Source: Chrysogorgia sp. JL179-B06
Taxonomy: Eukaryota; Cnidaria; Anthozoa; Scleralcyonacea; Chrysogorgiidae
Reading direction: 5' to 3'
DNA: 64,000 nt
NCBI GenBank assembly: GCA_035772405.1
Contig: JAYKKM010000309.1
Location: forward strand, 1,687,001 to 1,751,000
Position numbers and translations under genes: made by a program. The notes beneath the pieces are model-generated. The model ran no database searches. It was not told the origin of the DNA and worked only from the letters and a program-made list of their open reading frames with translations. Positions 37,563-51,100 of this stretch are shown in pieces (positions within the stretch are counted from its first letter, which is position 1; each line of letters begins with the position of its first letter).

Positions 37563-37818
37563 ATGACTAAGATGTGATTATACAGAGGATTATATAGCTA
37601 TCTAAATTAGGAAGTAAGTTAATAAAGTTCTGAATGTTCATTAGTTAGTTTGAATTTTTAAAAATTTTAACCGTTTGTAATACTATATACATGAATCTAT
37701 CCACTTGAGATTTGAGTATAATAGATAAGTGGTTGTCAAAAATAGATGAACGAAAACAGACCGAAAGGCTTATCATAGGATATGTTTCAAAACTGCATAA
37801 AATTATAAAATTATAAAA

Positions 37819-38401
37819 TTACGTTACAAAGTTTCTAAATAGGAATTTATTGGCATGTCTACATGATGACACGAGTTCGTTGCGTTTGTTCAGGGTGGCC
37901 ATAGAAGGTTGACAGATAATGACATATTTCTCCCACAAACATAAGCTGCATCTGTTTGAAGTATTGCTGTAGGGTCTAGCTTTCTTGAGGTCTTTCCATT
38001 TGATATTATAGTCAACACGCTTATCTTTAAGTTGCCAGACATGCTTGCTTAGCTCGGTGGAGTGTTTCTTTCCGATGTTGTTGAATGAGGATTTGTGGTT
38101 GGTGAATCTTGTTTTAAATGTGTTTGCAGTAAGGCCGACATATGTTTGGTCAGGCTTGTTGTCGGTGGTGGTGACTGTAGCTTGGTATACAACAGATTTA
38201 GTTAGGCATTGGCCAAGTAAAGGACAATTGTCGCGTTTTATGCAGTTGCATTCGTTGTCGTTGGGTTTATGTTGGTCATTAATTCTCAGTCTTAAGGATA
38301 GTTTTGTTATGTCCGTCGATAGTTTGTTTAATGTTGTTCATACAGGTGTAGCTGATTTTGACAGTATTCCTGTTGAAGATTTTGTGAAAACTGTGGTTTT
38401 C

Positions 38402-38402
<1 letters not shown>
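37819..38402 (-). pseudogene. Penelope-like element 1: GIY-YIG endonuclease region
   Basis: The main minus frame reads NECNCIKRDNCPLLGQC (cysteine-rich linker finger), SVVYQATVTTTDN, TYVGLTANTFKTRFTNHKSS, then TELSKHVWQLKD, RCSLCLWEKY and a terminal LNKRNELVSSCRHANK; the stop is at 37821-37819. YQA..T...YVGLT...FK.R..NH..S is the GIY-YIG nuclease core fused to Penelope-like reverse transcriptases. A one-base frameshift near 38285 separates the upstream piece [19 protein letters not shown]. The RT is missing: the copy is cut directly at a (TA)n array. Confidence 0.9.

Positions 38403-38460
<58 letters not shown>
38403..38460. repeat. (TA)n between PLE 1 and PLE 2
   Basis: About 29 TA units abut the truncated 5' side of PLE 1. 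On the other side a roughly 95-bp unique stretch leads to the PLE 2 ribozyme. Confidence 0.98.
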
Positions 38461-38465
<5 letters not shown>

Positions 38466-38559
38466 AGTAGAAGTTTTCTAGTCAGCAAGAGAGCTCAACA
38501 CAGTAAAATTGTGGAGCAATGATATAGTTAAAAATGGTTTATTTACAATTAAAAGTTAA

Positions 38560-38605
38560 AAACATTTACTCGAGTTTCACGCTCAAGGCGATCATCAGAC
38601 TGAAG
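38560..38605 (-). ncRNA. Hammerhead-like ribozyme of PLE 2
   Basis: Minus strand: core CUGAUGA; U, stem II CGC/GCG, U; GAAA; stem III ACU-CG-AGU; H17 = A at 38567. The putative stem I strands (CAGU and AAUG) pair poorly, so either the 3' flank was replaced or the motif is inactive. Confidence 0.55.
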
Positions 38606-38707
38606 AACATGTCAAAGAATGGGGGCCTTATATAGACAGTATCTGATTATTTGCATAAAATTAAAATTATAACCTAATTTGCATGCATAAAATTACATGG
38701 AATTTTC

Positions 38708-39267
38708 CTAATTGAACCTAAGATTGCTTACATAAAATTTATTGTCGTGTCTGCACTTAGATATCAATTCAGCTCTTTTGTTCAATAAAAAACGTTTATC
38801 CGCGTATAAAATATAAAATTTTTCCGTAATGCATAAGTTGCATGTTTTGCTTCCGCTGTTGCACGATTTCGCTCGCTTCAAAATTGTCCATTTGATTGTG
38901 TAGTCATGGTTCTTCTCTTTCAATTCCCAGATGTGTTTAGATAGTGCCGTTTTCGTGGAGTACTTCTTATGTTTAAATGACATTGTGTGGTTATTATAGC
39001 GGGTTTTAAATTCTGTCGCAGTCATACCAATGTAAATCTTCGTATCCTGGTTGTTTGTTTGTGTAACTTCAGCTTGGTAAACCAGGTTGTCTTCGCGGCA
39101 GGCACCATCCAGCGGGCATTCGTCCTTTTTTCTGCAGTTGCATTCTTTGGCAGGTGCTGGAATGTTGGAAGTGAGAATTTTTCCGTTGTGGCCTTTTATA
39201 ATGCTCCTGTTAAAGATCTTATGGAATGCGTGGTGTGCTGGGAAGTGCTTGGATAATAGATCTAGAA

Positions 39268-39272
<5 letters not shown>
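38708..39272 (-). CDS. Penelope-like element 2: GIY-YIG endonuclease region, 5'-truncated
   Basis: The open frame downstream of the (TA)n reads LLSKHFPAHHAFHKIFNRS, ECNCRKKDECPLDGAC (finger), LVYQAEVTQTNNQ, KIYIGMTATEFKTRYNNHT, ALSKHIWELKEK, TCNLCITEKFYIL and ends NKRAELISKCRHDNK before the stop at 38708. The linker is about 12 residues shorter than in the other two copies (NRS-IIKGHNGK), an apparent in-frame deletion. Sequence identity to PLE 1 and PLE 3 is low, so this is a separate family. The YIYI extension upstream is read through (TA)n and is not element protein. RT motifs are absent. Confidence 0.85.

Positions 39273-39330
<58 letters not shown>
39273..39330. repeat. (TA)n between PLE 2 and PLE 3
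   Basis: About 25 TA units plus a GTATATAT variant. They join the truncated 5' side of PLE 2 to the 3' tail of PLE 3. Confidence 0.95.
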
Positions 39331-39332
<2 letters not shown>

Positions 39333-39350
39333 TTAAAATGAAAAGTTTCG

Positions 39351-39394
39351 GTTGCTACTCCGAGTTTCACGCGGTTAAGCGATCGTCAGGCAAC
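39351..39394 (-). ncRNA. Hammerhead-like ribozyme of PLE 3
   Basis: Minus strand: stem I GUUGC; core CUGACGA; U, stem II CGC/GCG closed by UUAACC, U; GAAA; stem III ACU-CGG-AGU; H17 = A; second stem I strand GCAAC. Stem I pairs perfectly over 5 bp. Cleavage is predicted at 39356/39355. It starts only about 13 nt after the PLE 3 stop codon. The U-U next to the core is shared with PLE 2. Confidence 0.7.
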
Positions 39395-39406
39395 TGACAG
39401 ATCGGA

Positions 39407-40925
<1,519 letters not shown>

Positions 40926-41149
40926 TATTGAATGAAACAATATTATAAGTTGTTGCCTCGTTCTATCCCAAAACCACGCAACATTTCTCTATTGGATTAA
41001 ACAATATTATAGCCGTAGTCTATTTCAAAAATACGCAACATATCGCTATTGAATGGAACAGTATCATATGTTGTTGCCTCGTTCTATTTCAAAACTACGT
41101 TAACTATACTGACTACGCTGCTACATTCGCATAGTGTTTGTGACTAGAC
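40926..41149. repeat. Short direct repeats around GCCTCGTTCTAT
   Basis: TTGTTGCCTCGTTCTATCCC and TTGTTGCCTCGTTCTATTTC occur about 115 bp apart, each followed by AAAACnACG-type sequence and separated by a related third copy. No gene is seen. Confidence 0.6.
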
Positions 41150-41323
41150 GTCCATTAGACGTATATAGTGTATATAATTAGACGCTAATATACACAATAT
41201 ACACAATAGACACTCACAGTTTATGTATATATATAAGTGTGTAAATAGACACAATAGACGTTAATATACACTGGACGTCTATTAGAAGTATACAGTGTAT
41301 AATTAGACGCTAATATACACAAT
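41150..41323. repeat. 121-bp satellite, left side of the YR element
   Basis: Units containing TAGACGCTAATATACACAAT, ACACAATAGACACTCACAG and TAATATACACTGGACG. The array is broken at 41323/41324 by the YR retrotransposon and resumes at 58120. Confidence 0.9.
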
Positions 41324-41465
41324 TAACATTTTCGTTCACCTTACTTACCCGTTTGGTTGGTTGGGTGTAAGCTGTTGGCCGAGGGGGCCTTGGACTGGAG
41401 CGAGTAGTGGTACTTGGATTCAGGTTAAGATCCAACCAGGTGGTATCTTGAGCTGACCACCCCCT
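41324..41465. repeat. Split direct repeat B2
   Basis: TAACATTTTCGTTCACCTTA to GAGCTGACCACCCC, matching B1 at 41725-41865 with a few substitutions. It is the outer end of the element. Confidence 0.9.
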
Positions 41466-41552
41466 CGGGACAGGTTACACCTTCACACCAATAAATTGGT
41501 CGAAATTTGACTTACTGTTCTTTGTAGATTTGATTACAGGGCGGGATGGTGG

Positions 41553-41724
41553 GTTTGCGATTTCGCGGAGCTCTTGATAATCGTGACACCCCTATTCGAG
41601 CAAGTGCACTAATGGCAGTGCGCAACAGTTCGTGCAAGTCTCCAGGCCTGCTCCTCTCATCACGTGCTTGCCTCGATCGTATGCGGCGCGCGGTTACCTA
41701 CCTTGGTTATTGTATAACCTCACT
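41553..41724. repeat. Split direct repeat A2
   Basis: TTGCGATTTCGCGGAGCTC to TATAACCTCACT. It is about 95% identical to A1 at 57942-58119, apart from an insertion of AGCTGTTAAC in A1. Confidence 0.9.
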
Positions 41725-41865
41725 TAACATTTTTCGTTCACCTTACTTACCCGTTTGGTTGGTTAGGTGTAAGCTGTTGGCCGAATGGCCTTGGACTGGA
41801 GCGAGTAGTGCTACTTGGATTCAGGTTAAGATCCAACCAGGTGGTATCTTGAGCTGACCACCCAA
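41725..41865. repeat. Split direct repeat B1
   Basis: Inner copy of B, directly joined to A2. The shared core includes GGTGTAAGCTGTTGGCCGA and GATCCAACCAGGTGGTATC. Confidence 0.9.
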
Positions 41866-41960
41866 AGTGATGCGGAGTATCACCCTTCCAAGTACCGATA
41901 AGAGCTCTTTACAGTTTACAAGCGGATACGGTGGATGTTCTGGGTGAAGTGGTATCTCGT

Positions 41961-44062
41961 AGGGTAGTATACCCAGGTAAATTGGCGCATCCGTGGGTAG
42001 CATACCCAGATAAATCGGAGCATTGTTGGGTAGCATACCCAGATAATTTGGAGCGTCGTTGGGTAGCATACCCAGATAAATTGGCGCAACTGTAGGTAGC
42101 ATACCCAGATAATTTGGAGCATCGTCGGGTAGCATACCCAGACAAATTGGCGCATCAGTGGGTGGCACACCCAGATAAATTGGAGCAACGTTGGGTAGCG
42201 TACCCAGATAAATTGGAGCATCGTTGGGTAGCATACCCAGATAAATTGGCGCATCGTTGGGTAGCATACCCAGATAAATTGGCGCATCTGTGGGTAGCAT
42301 ACCCAGATAAATTGGAGCATCGTTGGGTAGCATACCCAGATAAATTGGAGCATTGTTGGGTAGCATACCCAGATAAATTGGCGCAAATGTGAGTAGCATA
42401 CCCAAATAAATTGGAGCATCGTTGGGTAGCATACCCAGATAAATTGGCGCAACTGTGGGTAGCATACCCATATAAATTGGAACATCGTTGGGTAACATAC
42501 CCAGGTAAATTGGCGCAACTGTGGGTAGCAGATAAATTGGAGCATCGTTGGGTAGCATACCCAGATAAATTGGAGCGTTGTTGGGTAGCATACCCAGATA
42601 AATTGGCGCAACTGTGGGTAGCATACCCAGATAAATTGGAGCGTCGTTGGGTAGCATACCCAGATAAATTGGAGCATCGGTGGGTAGCATACCCAGATAA
42701 ATCGGAGCGTCGTTGGGTAGCATACCTAGATAAATTGGAGCATCGTTGGGTAGCATACCCAGATAAATTGGAGCAACGGTGGGTAGCATACCCAGAAAAA
42801 TTGGCGCATCAGTGGGTAGCATACCCAGACAAATTGGCGCATCAGTGGGTAGCATACCCAGATAAATTGGCGCATCAGTGGGTAGCATACCCAGATAAAT
42901 TGGAGCATTGTTGGGTAGCATACCCAGACAAATTGGTGCATCAGTGGGTAGCATACCCAGAAAAATTGGCGCATCAGTGGGTAGCATACCCAGATAAATT
43001 GGCGCATCACTGGGTAGCATACCCATATAAATTGGAGCGTTGTTGGGTAGCATACCCAGATAGATTGGCGCATCAGTGGGTAGCATACCCAGACAAATTG
43101 GAGCATCGTTGGGTAGCATACCCAGAAAAATTGGGGCATCGTTGGGTAGCATACCCAGATAAATTGGCGCATCAGTGGGTAGCATACCCAGATAAATTGG
43201 CGCATCACTGGGTAGCATACCCATATAAATTGGAGCATCGGTGGGTAGCATACCCAGAACAATTGGCGCATCAGTGGGTAGCATACCCAGATAAATTGGC
43301 GCAACTGTGGGTAGCATACCCAGATAAATTGGAGCGTCGTTGGGTAGCATACCCAGATAAATTGGAGCATCGGTGGGTAGCATACCCAGATAAATCGGAG
43401 CGTCGTTGGGTAGCATACCCAGATAAATTGGAGCATCGTTGGGTGGCATACCCAGATAAATTGGAGCATCGGTGGGTAGCATACCCAGAAAATTGGCGCA
43501 TCAGTGGGTAGCATACCCATGAGACAAATTGGCGCATCAGTGTGTAGCATACCCAGATAAATTGGCGCATCAGTGGGTAGCATACCCAGATAAATTGGAG
43601 CATTGTTGGGTAGCATGCCCAGACAAATTGGCGCATCAGTGGGTAGCATACCCAGACAAATTGGCGCATCAGTATAGCATACCCAGATAAATTGGCGCAT
43701 CACTGGGTAGCTTACCCATATAAATTGGAGCGTTGTTGGGTAGCATACCCAGATAGATTGGCGCATCAGTGAGTAGCATACCCAGACAAATTGGAGCATC
43801 GTTGGGTAGCATACCCAGAAAAATTGGAGCATCGTTGGGTAGCATACCCAGATAAATTGGAGCATCGTTGGGTAGCATACCCATATAAATTGAAGCATCA
43901 GTGGGTAGCATACCCAGATAAATTGGCGCATCAGTGGGTAGCATACCCAGATAAATTGGAGAATCGTTGGGTAGCGTACCCAGATAAATTGGAGCGTCGT
44001 TGGGTAGCATACTCAGATAAATTGGCGCGTCGGTGGGTAGCATACATAAATTGGTACAACAA
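41961..44062. repeat. 33-bp VNTR (~64 copies)
   Basis: The unit is GCATACCCAGATAAATTGG followed by CGCATCAGTGGGTA, with CG/AG and CAGT/CGTT variants interleaved. Because 33 is a multiple of three, long frames exist on both strands: 553 codons of an 11-residue LPTDAPIYLGM repeat on minus and 366 codons of RWVAYPDKLEH on plus. I regard these as by-products, but they are noted. The array sits between the recombinase stop and B1. Confidence 0.95.
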
Positions 44063-44207
44063 ATTGGACAACCAGACAAACTTCTTTTTTCCCTTTTTTT
44101 TTAAATGTGAATATTCTATATAAGACCGCTCGCTACCCCTTGTCGGTTATATTATATTAAAAGGAAAAGTATAAAAGGCGCAATTAGTACGTGCTAAATT
44201 GTTGAAG

Positions 44208-44908
44208 TTAGTTCACGAGGCGAACCGATACGCTTTCGAGGACCATAGTTGGTGTGTGGATGTAGAGTTGGTAGGCATTACTGAGCCATCGACCCATTGT
44301 TTTAATGAGATGGCCTGGAATCCCAACTGTTGCAGCCGTTGTTGCTGCACTGATGCGAAAGCTGTGACCGGAATAGTTTCCTTCGATCCCAAACCGCGCC
44401 AAGGCGGCCTTAAGCCACGCTACCAGGGTGTTTCTTGTTAATGGGAGGCCTGTTTCGTGGATAAATAACGGTCCGGGTTTACTTCCGCGCAAGTGCAGAT
44501 AAGCCATCAGCGCCTGGACCGCGCACACTCTCGCGTGAGTAGCGCCTATTCGTATTGTGTGTCCTGTCCGGAATTGGTCTGTTTTGATGACTTTATATTC
44601 AATAGAACCACTTTAGGATTAGTGGTGCGGTCGACTTTAACGTCTTCCAGCGATAAATGGGTCTTTGGGTCGTAGGACGAGGATGCTGTTGTAAATTCTC
44701 CGCAGCGTAAGAACCCGAAGATATGAAGAATCCGGTGCAGCAGGCTACCCAAAACAGTGAATCACTATAACTCGAGTGGGTTATAAGTGAATGAAGACGA
44801 CGAAGGATGGCCGCAGTGATAGGGAGCCGTGGACGGGTTCCAGTACCTTGTTTCCTTTTGACCCGAGGGGATTAGTAAAGCCATTTTCGATATGCAGCGA
44901 TCCATACA
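44208..44908 (-). pseudogene. Tyrosine recombinase C-terminal part (YR element copy 2)
   Basis: From the insertion junction the minus strand reads SLHIENGFTNP, then PRVKRKQGTGTRPRLPITAA, a FIFGFLRCGEFTTASSSYD block (first catalytic arginine), LEDVKVDRTTNPKVVLLNIK, and after a one-base frameshift near 44575 IRIGATHARVCAVQALMAYL, GHSFRISAATTAATVGIP (H-x-x-R) and MGRWLSNAYQLYIHTP (catalytic tyrosine), ending at 44208. Other frame breaks occur near 44750 and 44870. The N-terminal half lies 10 kb away at 54887. Confidence 0.88.
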
Positions 44909-44929
44909 TGTCCAATACTGTCGCATTCG

Positions 44930-45360
44930 TACGGATCGTAAAGGTTATTTACCATCCGTAATCTATATTTTCGTTTCGTGACTTCCCTCATGGATTCATA
45001 CGGATCGTAAACGGTATTTACGATCCGTAATGTACATTCTCATTTCGTGAGTCATACGGATCGTATACGGATGGTAAACGTTATTTACGATCCGTAATCT
45101 ACATTTTCGTTTGGTTAATTGCGTCATGCTGCGCAGCCTGCGCTTCACGAATGAAGTCCAGCTGAGCTAGAACATTGCACCTCACCAAATGACCTTACCA
45201 TCCGTACGGATCGTACGGATCGTACGGATCGAAAATACTTGATTTACGATCCGTCAGTTCAACCACCAATCAACTCCAGCTGAGCGAGCACATGACAACC
45301 TTACAAAATTAAACAACTTACGATCCGTACGCTTCGTACAGCTCGTATACTCATGATTAC
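44930..45360. repeat. TACGGATCGTA subterminal motif cluster
   Basis: TACGGATCGTA, TTACGATCCGTAA and related words occur at least ten times in alternating orientation. Such clusters are typical transposase-binding subterminal repeats, and the same word occurs in each satellite monomer. Confidence 0.75.
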
Positions 45361-45439
45361 AAATACTTCATTTACAATGGGTAAACGAAAATATACAGCT
45401 TAATATCATAATAATATCGTAACTTTAAAACCATATTAA

Positions 45440-46210
45440 CAATCACCTTGAAACGTTAAAGCAATAACAACTTCTTTTACGTCGCATGTGATACATGATT
45501 GCCTCGTTCTTAAAAAACTTTTCTCAATCAAGCGCTGAAGTCATATAACTATAAACATAATCACCTGAAACGCTAAACGAATATGAACTTCAATCGCGTC
45601 GTGTATTATACACGATTGCCTCGTTCTCAAAAAACCTTGCAAAGCTAAAGGAATATATGAATTTATATGACGTCGCTTGTCGTATATACATGATGATTTA
45701 TATATCACGTCGTGTTATTCAGCGGCATTGCCTTGTTCTCAAAAAACCTTGCAAACGCTCAAGGAATATGAATTTATATGACGTCGCTTGTCATATATAC
45801 ATGATGATTTATACATTATTAATTGCCTCGTTCTAAAAAAACCTTGCAAACGCTCAAGGAATATGAATTTATATGACGTCGCTTGTCATATATACATAAT
45901 GATTTATACAGGATTGCCTCGTTCTCAAAAAACCTTGCAAACGCTCAAGGAATATCAATTTATATGACGTCGCTTGTCATATATACATGATGATTTATAC
46001 AGGATTGCCTCGTTCTAAAAAACCTTGTAAACGCTCAAGGAATATGAATTTATATGACGTCGCTTGTCATATATACATGATGATTTATACAGGATTGCCT
46101 CGTTCGAGGCCTCGTTCTAAAAAAACCTTGCAAACGCTCAATGAAGTCAACTTATATATGACGTCGCTTGTCATAACTATAAACACAATCACCTGAAATG
46201 CTTGGGAACT
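45440..46210. repeat. ~91-bp tandem repeat
   Basis: Units contain GATTGCCTCGTTCTAAAAAA, CCTTGCAAACGCTCAAGGAA and TATGACGTCGCTTGTCATAT. About six clear copies run from 45730 to 46190; earlier ones are more diverged. A relic occurs at 46500-46590. Confidence 0.85.
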
Positions 46211-48110
46211 TATAACACGCCGCGTGTTATACAGGATATTGTAACCTGCGATTTCTTGCCATCACGATCACTCACACCACGCTTAATATGCTGACATGAC
46301 TGTCATGACATGGGCCAAGGCGGCCAACTCGTCATTGTTATCACAATTATCAAATTATTTGTTTGCAATAACATTTATCTTCTATTTTAGATGTATACAG
46401 CCACAGCTATATTGATATTACTTTCACTGCAATAAGCCTACCACTTATTTTTGCAATTTTGCACAATTCTACGCACCACTTCCCTTGCGATAGTAACATC
46501 TTATATGCCATATCAAACAAAATCACCTGAAACACTAAAGGAATATCAACTTATATCACGTTGCGTGTTATACACGATTGCCTCGTTATACTTCTCCTCC
46601 TTCTTAATGCCCATGAAATCGGCCTCATATTTTATCAAAACTTATTACGTCACCACTACAATGAAATGCAACCGTTTCGGTAATCCTGGGCTATCGAAAA
46701 GGTTTCATCTCCCTTCGAGATTTTCATAATGCAATTAACTACACGATGGTTTGTAGAGCTGATGTCCCCACCTAAAAACCTTACTTAAACTTTCTTTGTC
46801 AAGTTACCGAAACTTTAAAGCAATATCAACTTATATGACATCGAATTTCATACATCATTGATTTGTTCTTACAGAACGTTGCACAACAGTCCAGTCAAGC
46901 GGTAAATTGCATATCAACTCACACGTAAAATCCTTCATTCGTTTTTAGCAACGTTATCTTATTAAATTTTAATATACTAACGAAATTAACTTAAATATTA
47001 TATCATTGCCTCCTTCTTAACAAACGTTCGTCTACCTCGTTCCCAGGGCCTTATCTCCGCCACTTTTAGCCCGCTTTTACACTACACGCCAACAACATCA
47101 ATTAATCTTAACACAAATTTATTATTCAAAATATGACACAACCAAAACAATGCAATACTATCATTTATAAACTGAAATGTCCTCTACAATTAATGAAAAC
47201 TCCGACTTTTGGACAAGTGCCTAATATTCAGAAAGTTACTAAAAACCTACAAACGCCCTTTCCTCCAAACAACAAACAATCGTCACCTAGCTTATAAATG
47301 TTATTACATATGAAGTTCGAGTTCCGGGCATTGCCATACTGTCACAACTCCGACTTTTTCTTACTAATACCAATCATGTCCCATTCATTGTTTAAATGTT
47401 ACTTTTAACTCTTCTTGAAATCCCCGAGCAAGCCTCGCGACTATAAATTTTCCATTCAAGCGACACGTTTGCCAAATCGAACTTCACGTTTGTAATATTT
47501 GCGGCTGACTTATCTAGCGGTCATATTTCAAATCGAACTAACGAACGGGAATGCGGGATCACCGTTGTCAAAAACATTGAGGTTCAATTATTGAGACGCT
47601 GTATTCTCATAATTCGTTACAGCATAATTTTATGTTTATAAACCAATCTTCATTCACCATTTATTGGTGCACATGCGTCGAATGCATTTACATAATCCTT
47701 CATTACTCCAGCTTAGTAAAGTACTGAGTACGTTTGTTATCGAAATTTATCGGGTAATCGGGATTCTTGTCCACAGGCTCTCAAATACTCTCGAATTTTG
47801 GTAGTTCATAAGTAAGCGAAAACAGACATCACAAAACAGCGGAGTCGATTTTATTGTCAACTACTCGATTCCCAGTAAATAAATAACTGGTTATTTCTGG
47901 TTATTCTTACCGTGAAAGCAGAGAAGCACTTATAATCGTTCTGTATTTTAATCCTGAACACTTCTACAGCCAACCTCGTATCCACTGCTTTTGTGTCAGT
48001 CGCTACGTAGCATTTCACTTCTGATAAGAACTCCTAGTTACATGAATATAACATACGGCAGAACGTTCTCGACGCATATTTTTGACACACACAATACTTA
48101 TTATATAGCC
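46211..48110. other. Unique internal part of the satellite element, no gene recognised
   Basis: The longest ORF (46451-46729, plus) has no recognisable motif. A CCTCGTTCCCAGGGCCTT word at 47037 matches a dispersed repeat end. No transposase, RT or RNA gene was identified. Confidence 0.4.
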
Positions 48111-48114
48111 TATT

Positions 48115-51100
48115 CAACGATCGTCAAGTCTATACTATACGGTTCGTCACGATCGCCGGTACGGATCGACACACTATATTTACGGATGGAGAATTAGCTT
48201 ACCATCCGATACGACTCGTACGGATCGACAACTTTTTTGAGGGCTACCTTAGTGACACACGATACTTATTATATTCACGGATGGAGAAATGTAGCATACG
48301 GTTCGTCACGACCTGTACGGATCGACACACTATATTTACCGATAGAGAATTAGCTTACCATCCGATACGACTCGTACGGATCGACAACTTTTTTGAGGGC
48401 TACCTTAGTGACACACGATACTTATTATATTCACGGATGGAGAAATGTAGCATACGGTTCGTCACGACCTGTACGGATCGACACACTATATTTACGGATA
48501 GAGAATTAGCTTACCATCCGATACGACTCGTACGGATCGACAACTTTTTTGAGGGCTACCTTAGTGACACACGATACTTATTATATTCACGGATGGAGAA
48601 ATGTAGCATACGGTTCGTCACGACCCGTACGGATCGACACACTATATTTACGGATCGACAATTAGCATACCATCCGTTACGACTCGTACGGATCGACAAC
48701 TTTTTTGAGGGCTACCTTAGCTACACACGATACTACTTATATTCACGGATGGAGAAATGTAGTATACGGTTCGTGACGACCCGTACGGATCGACACTATA
48801 TTTACGGATGGAAAATTAGCATACCATCCGTTACGACTCGTACCGATCGACAACTTTTTTGAGGGCTACCTTAGCTACATACGATACTACAATTATATTC
48901 ACGGATGGAGAAATGTAGTATACGGTTCGTCACGACCCGTACGGATCGACACACTATATTTACGGATCGAGAATTAGCTTACCATCCGATACGACTCGTA
49001 CGGATCGACAACGTTTTTGAGGGCAAGCTTAGCTACACACGATACTACTTATATTCACGGATGGAGAAATGTAGTATACGGTTCGTCACGACCCGTACGG
49101 ATCGACACACTATATTTACGGATGGAGAATTAGCATACCATCCGATACGACTCGTACGGATCGACAACTTTTTTGAGGGCTACCTTAGCTACACACGATA
49201 CTACAATTATATTCACGGACGGAGAAATGTAGTATACGGTTCGTCACGACCCGTACGGATCGACACACTATATTTACGGATCGAGAATTAGCTTACCATC
49301 CGATACGACTCGTACGGATCGACAACGTTTTTGAGGGCTACCTTAGATACACACGATACTACTTATATTCACGGAAGGAGAAATGTAGTATACGGTGCGT
49401 CACGACCCGTACGGATCGACACACTATATTTACGGATAGAGAATTAGCTTACCATCCGATACGACTCGTACGGATCGACAACTTTTTTGAGGGCTACCTT
49501 AGTGACACACGATACTTATTATATTCACGGATGGAGAAATGTAGCATACGGTTCGTCATGACCCGTACGGATCGACACACTATATTTACGGATCGACAAT
49601 TAGCATACCATCCGTTACGACTCGTACGGATCGACAACTTTTTTGAGGGCTACCTTAGCTACACACGATACTACTTATATTCACGGATGGAGAAATGTAG
49701 TATACGGTTCGTGACGACCCGTACGGATCGACACTATATTTACGGATGGAAAATTAGCATACCATCCGTTACGACTCGTACCGATCGACAACTTTTTTGA
49801 GGGCTACCTTAGCTACACACGATACTACAATTATATTCACGGATGGAGAAATGTAGTATACGGTTCGTCACGACCCGTACGGATCGACACACTATATTTA
49901 CGGATCGAGAATTAGCTTACCATCCGATACGACTCGTACGGATCGACAACGTTTTTGAGGGCAACCTTAGCTACACACGATACTACTTATATTCACGGAT
50001 GGAGAAATGTAGTATACGGTTCGTCACGACCCGTACGGATCGACACACTATATTTACGGATGGAGAATTAGCATACCATCCGATACGACTCGTACGGATC
50101 GACAACTTTTTTGAGGGCTACCTTAGCTACACACGATACTACTTATATTTACGGATGGAGAAATGTAGTATACGGTTCGTCACGACCCGTACGGATCGAC
50201 ACACTATATTTACGGATGGAGAATTAGCATACCATCCGTTACGACTCGTACGGATCAACAACTTTTTTGAGGGCTACCTTAGCTACACACGATACTACAA
50301 TTATATTCACGGACGGAGAAATGTAGTATACGGTTCGTCACGACCCGTACGGATCGACACACTATATTTACGGATCGAGAATTAGCTTACCATCCGATAC
50401 GACTCGTACGGATCGACAACGTTTTTGAGGGCTACCTTAGATACACACGATACTACTTATATTCACGGAAGGAGAAATGTAGTATACGGTGCGTCACGAC
50501 CCGTACGGATCGACACACTATATTTACGGATGGAGAATTAGCATACCATCCGATACGACTCGTACGGATCGACAACTTTTTTGAGGGTTACCTTAGCTAC
50601 ACACGATAATACTTATATTTACGGATGGAGAAATGTAGTATACGGTTCGTCACGACCCGTACGGATCGACACACTATATTTACGGATCGAGAATTAGCTT
50701 ACCATCCGATACGACTCGTACGGATCGACAACGTTTTTGAGGGCTACCTTAGCTACACACGATACTACTTATATTCACGGATGGAGAAATGTAGTATACG
50801 GTTCGTCACGACCCGTACGGATCGACACACTATATTTACGGATGGAGAATTAGCATACCATCCGTTACGACTCGTACGGATCAACAACTTTTTTGAGGGC
50901 TACCTTAGCTACACACGATACTACTTATATTCACGGATGGAGAAATATGTAGCATACGGTTCGTCACGACCCGTACCGATCGACACACTACATTTACGGA
51001 TCGACAATAAGCATACCATCCGTTACGACTCGTACGGATCGACAACTTTTTTGAGGGCTACCTTAGCTACACACGATACTACTTATATTCACCGATGGAG

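Noticed and set aside
38045..38470. 141-codon plus ORF opposite PLE 1
   Set aside because: Antisense shadow of the PLE endonuclease region, extended by TA repeats.
41821..43931. Long ORFs (553 and 401 codons minus, 366 codons plus) as repeat proteins
   Set aside because: They are produced by a 33-bp VNTR whose unit length is a multiple of three, are open on both strands and several frames, and include no non-repeat domain.
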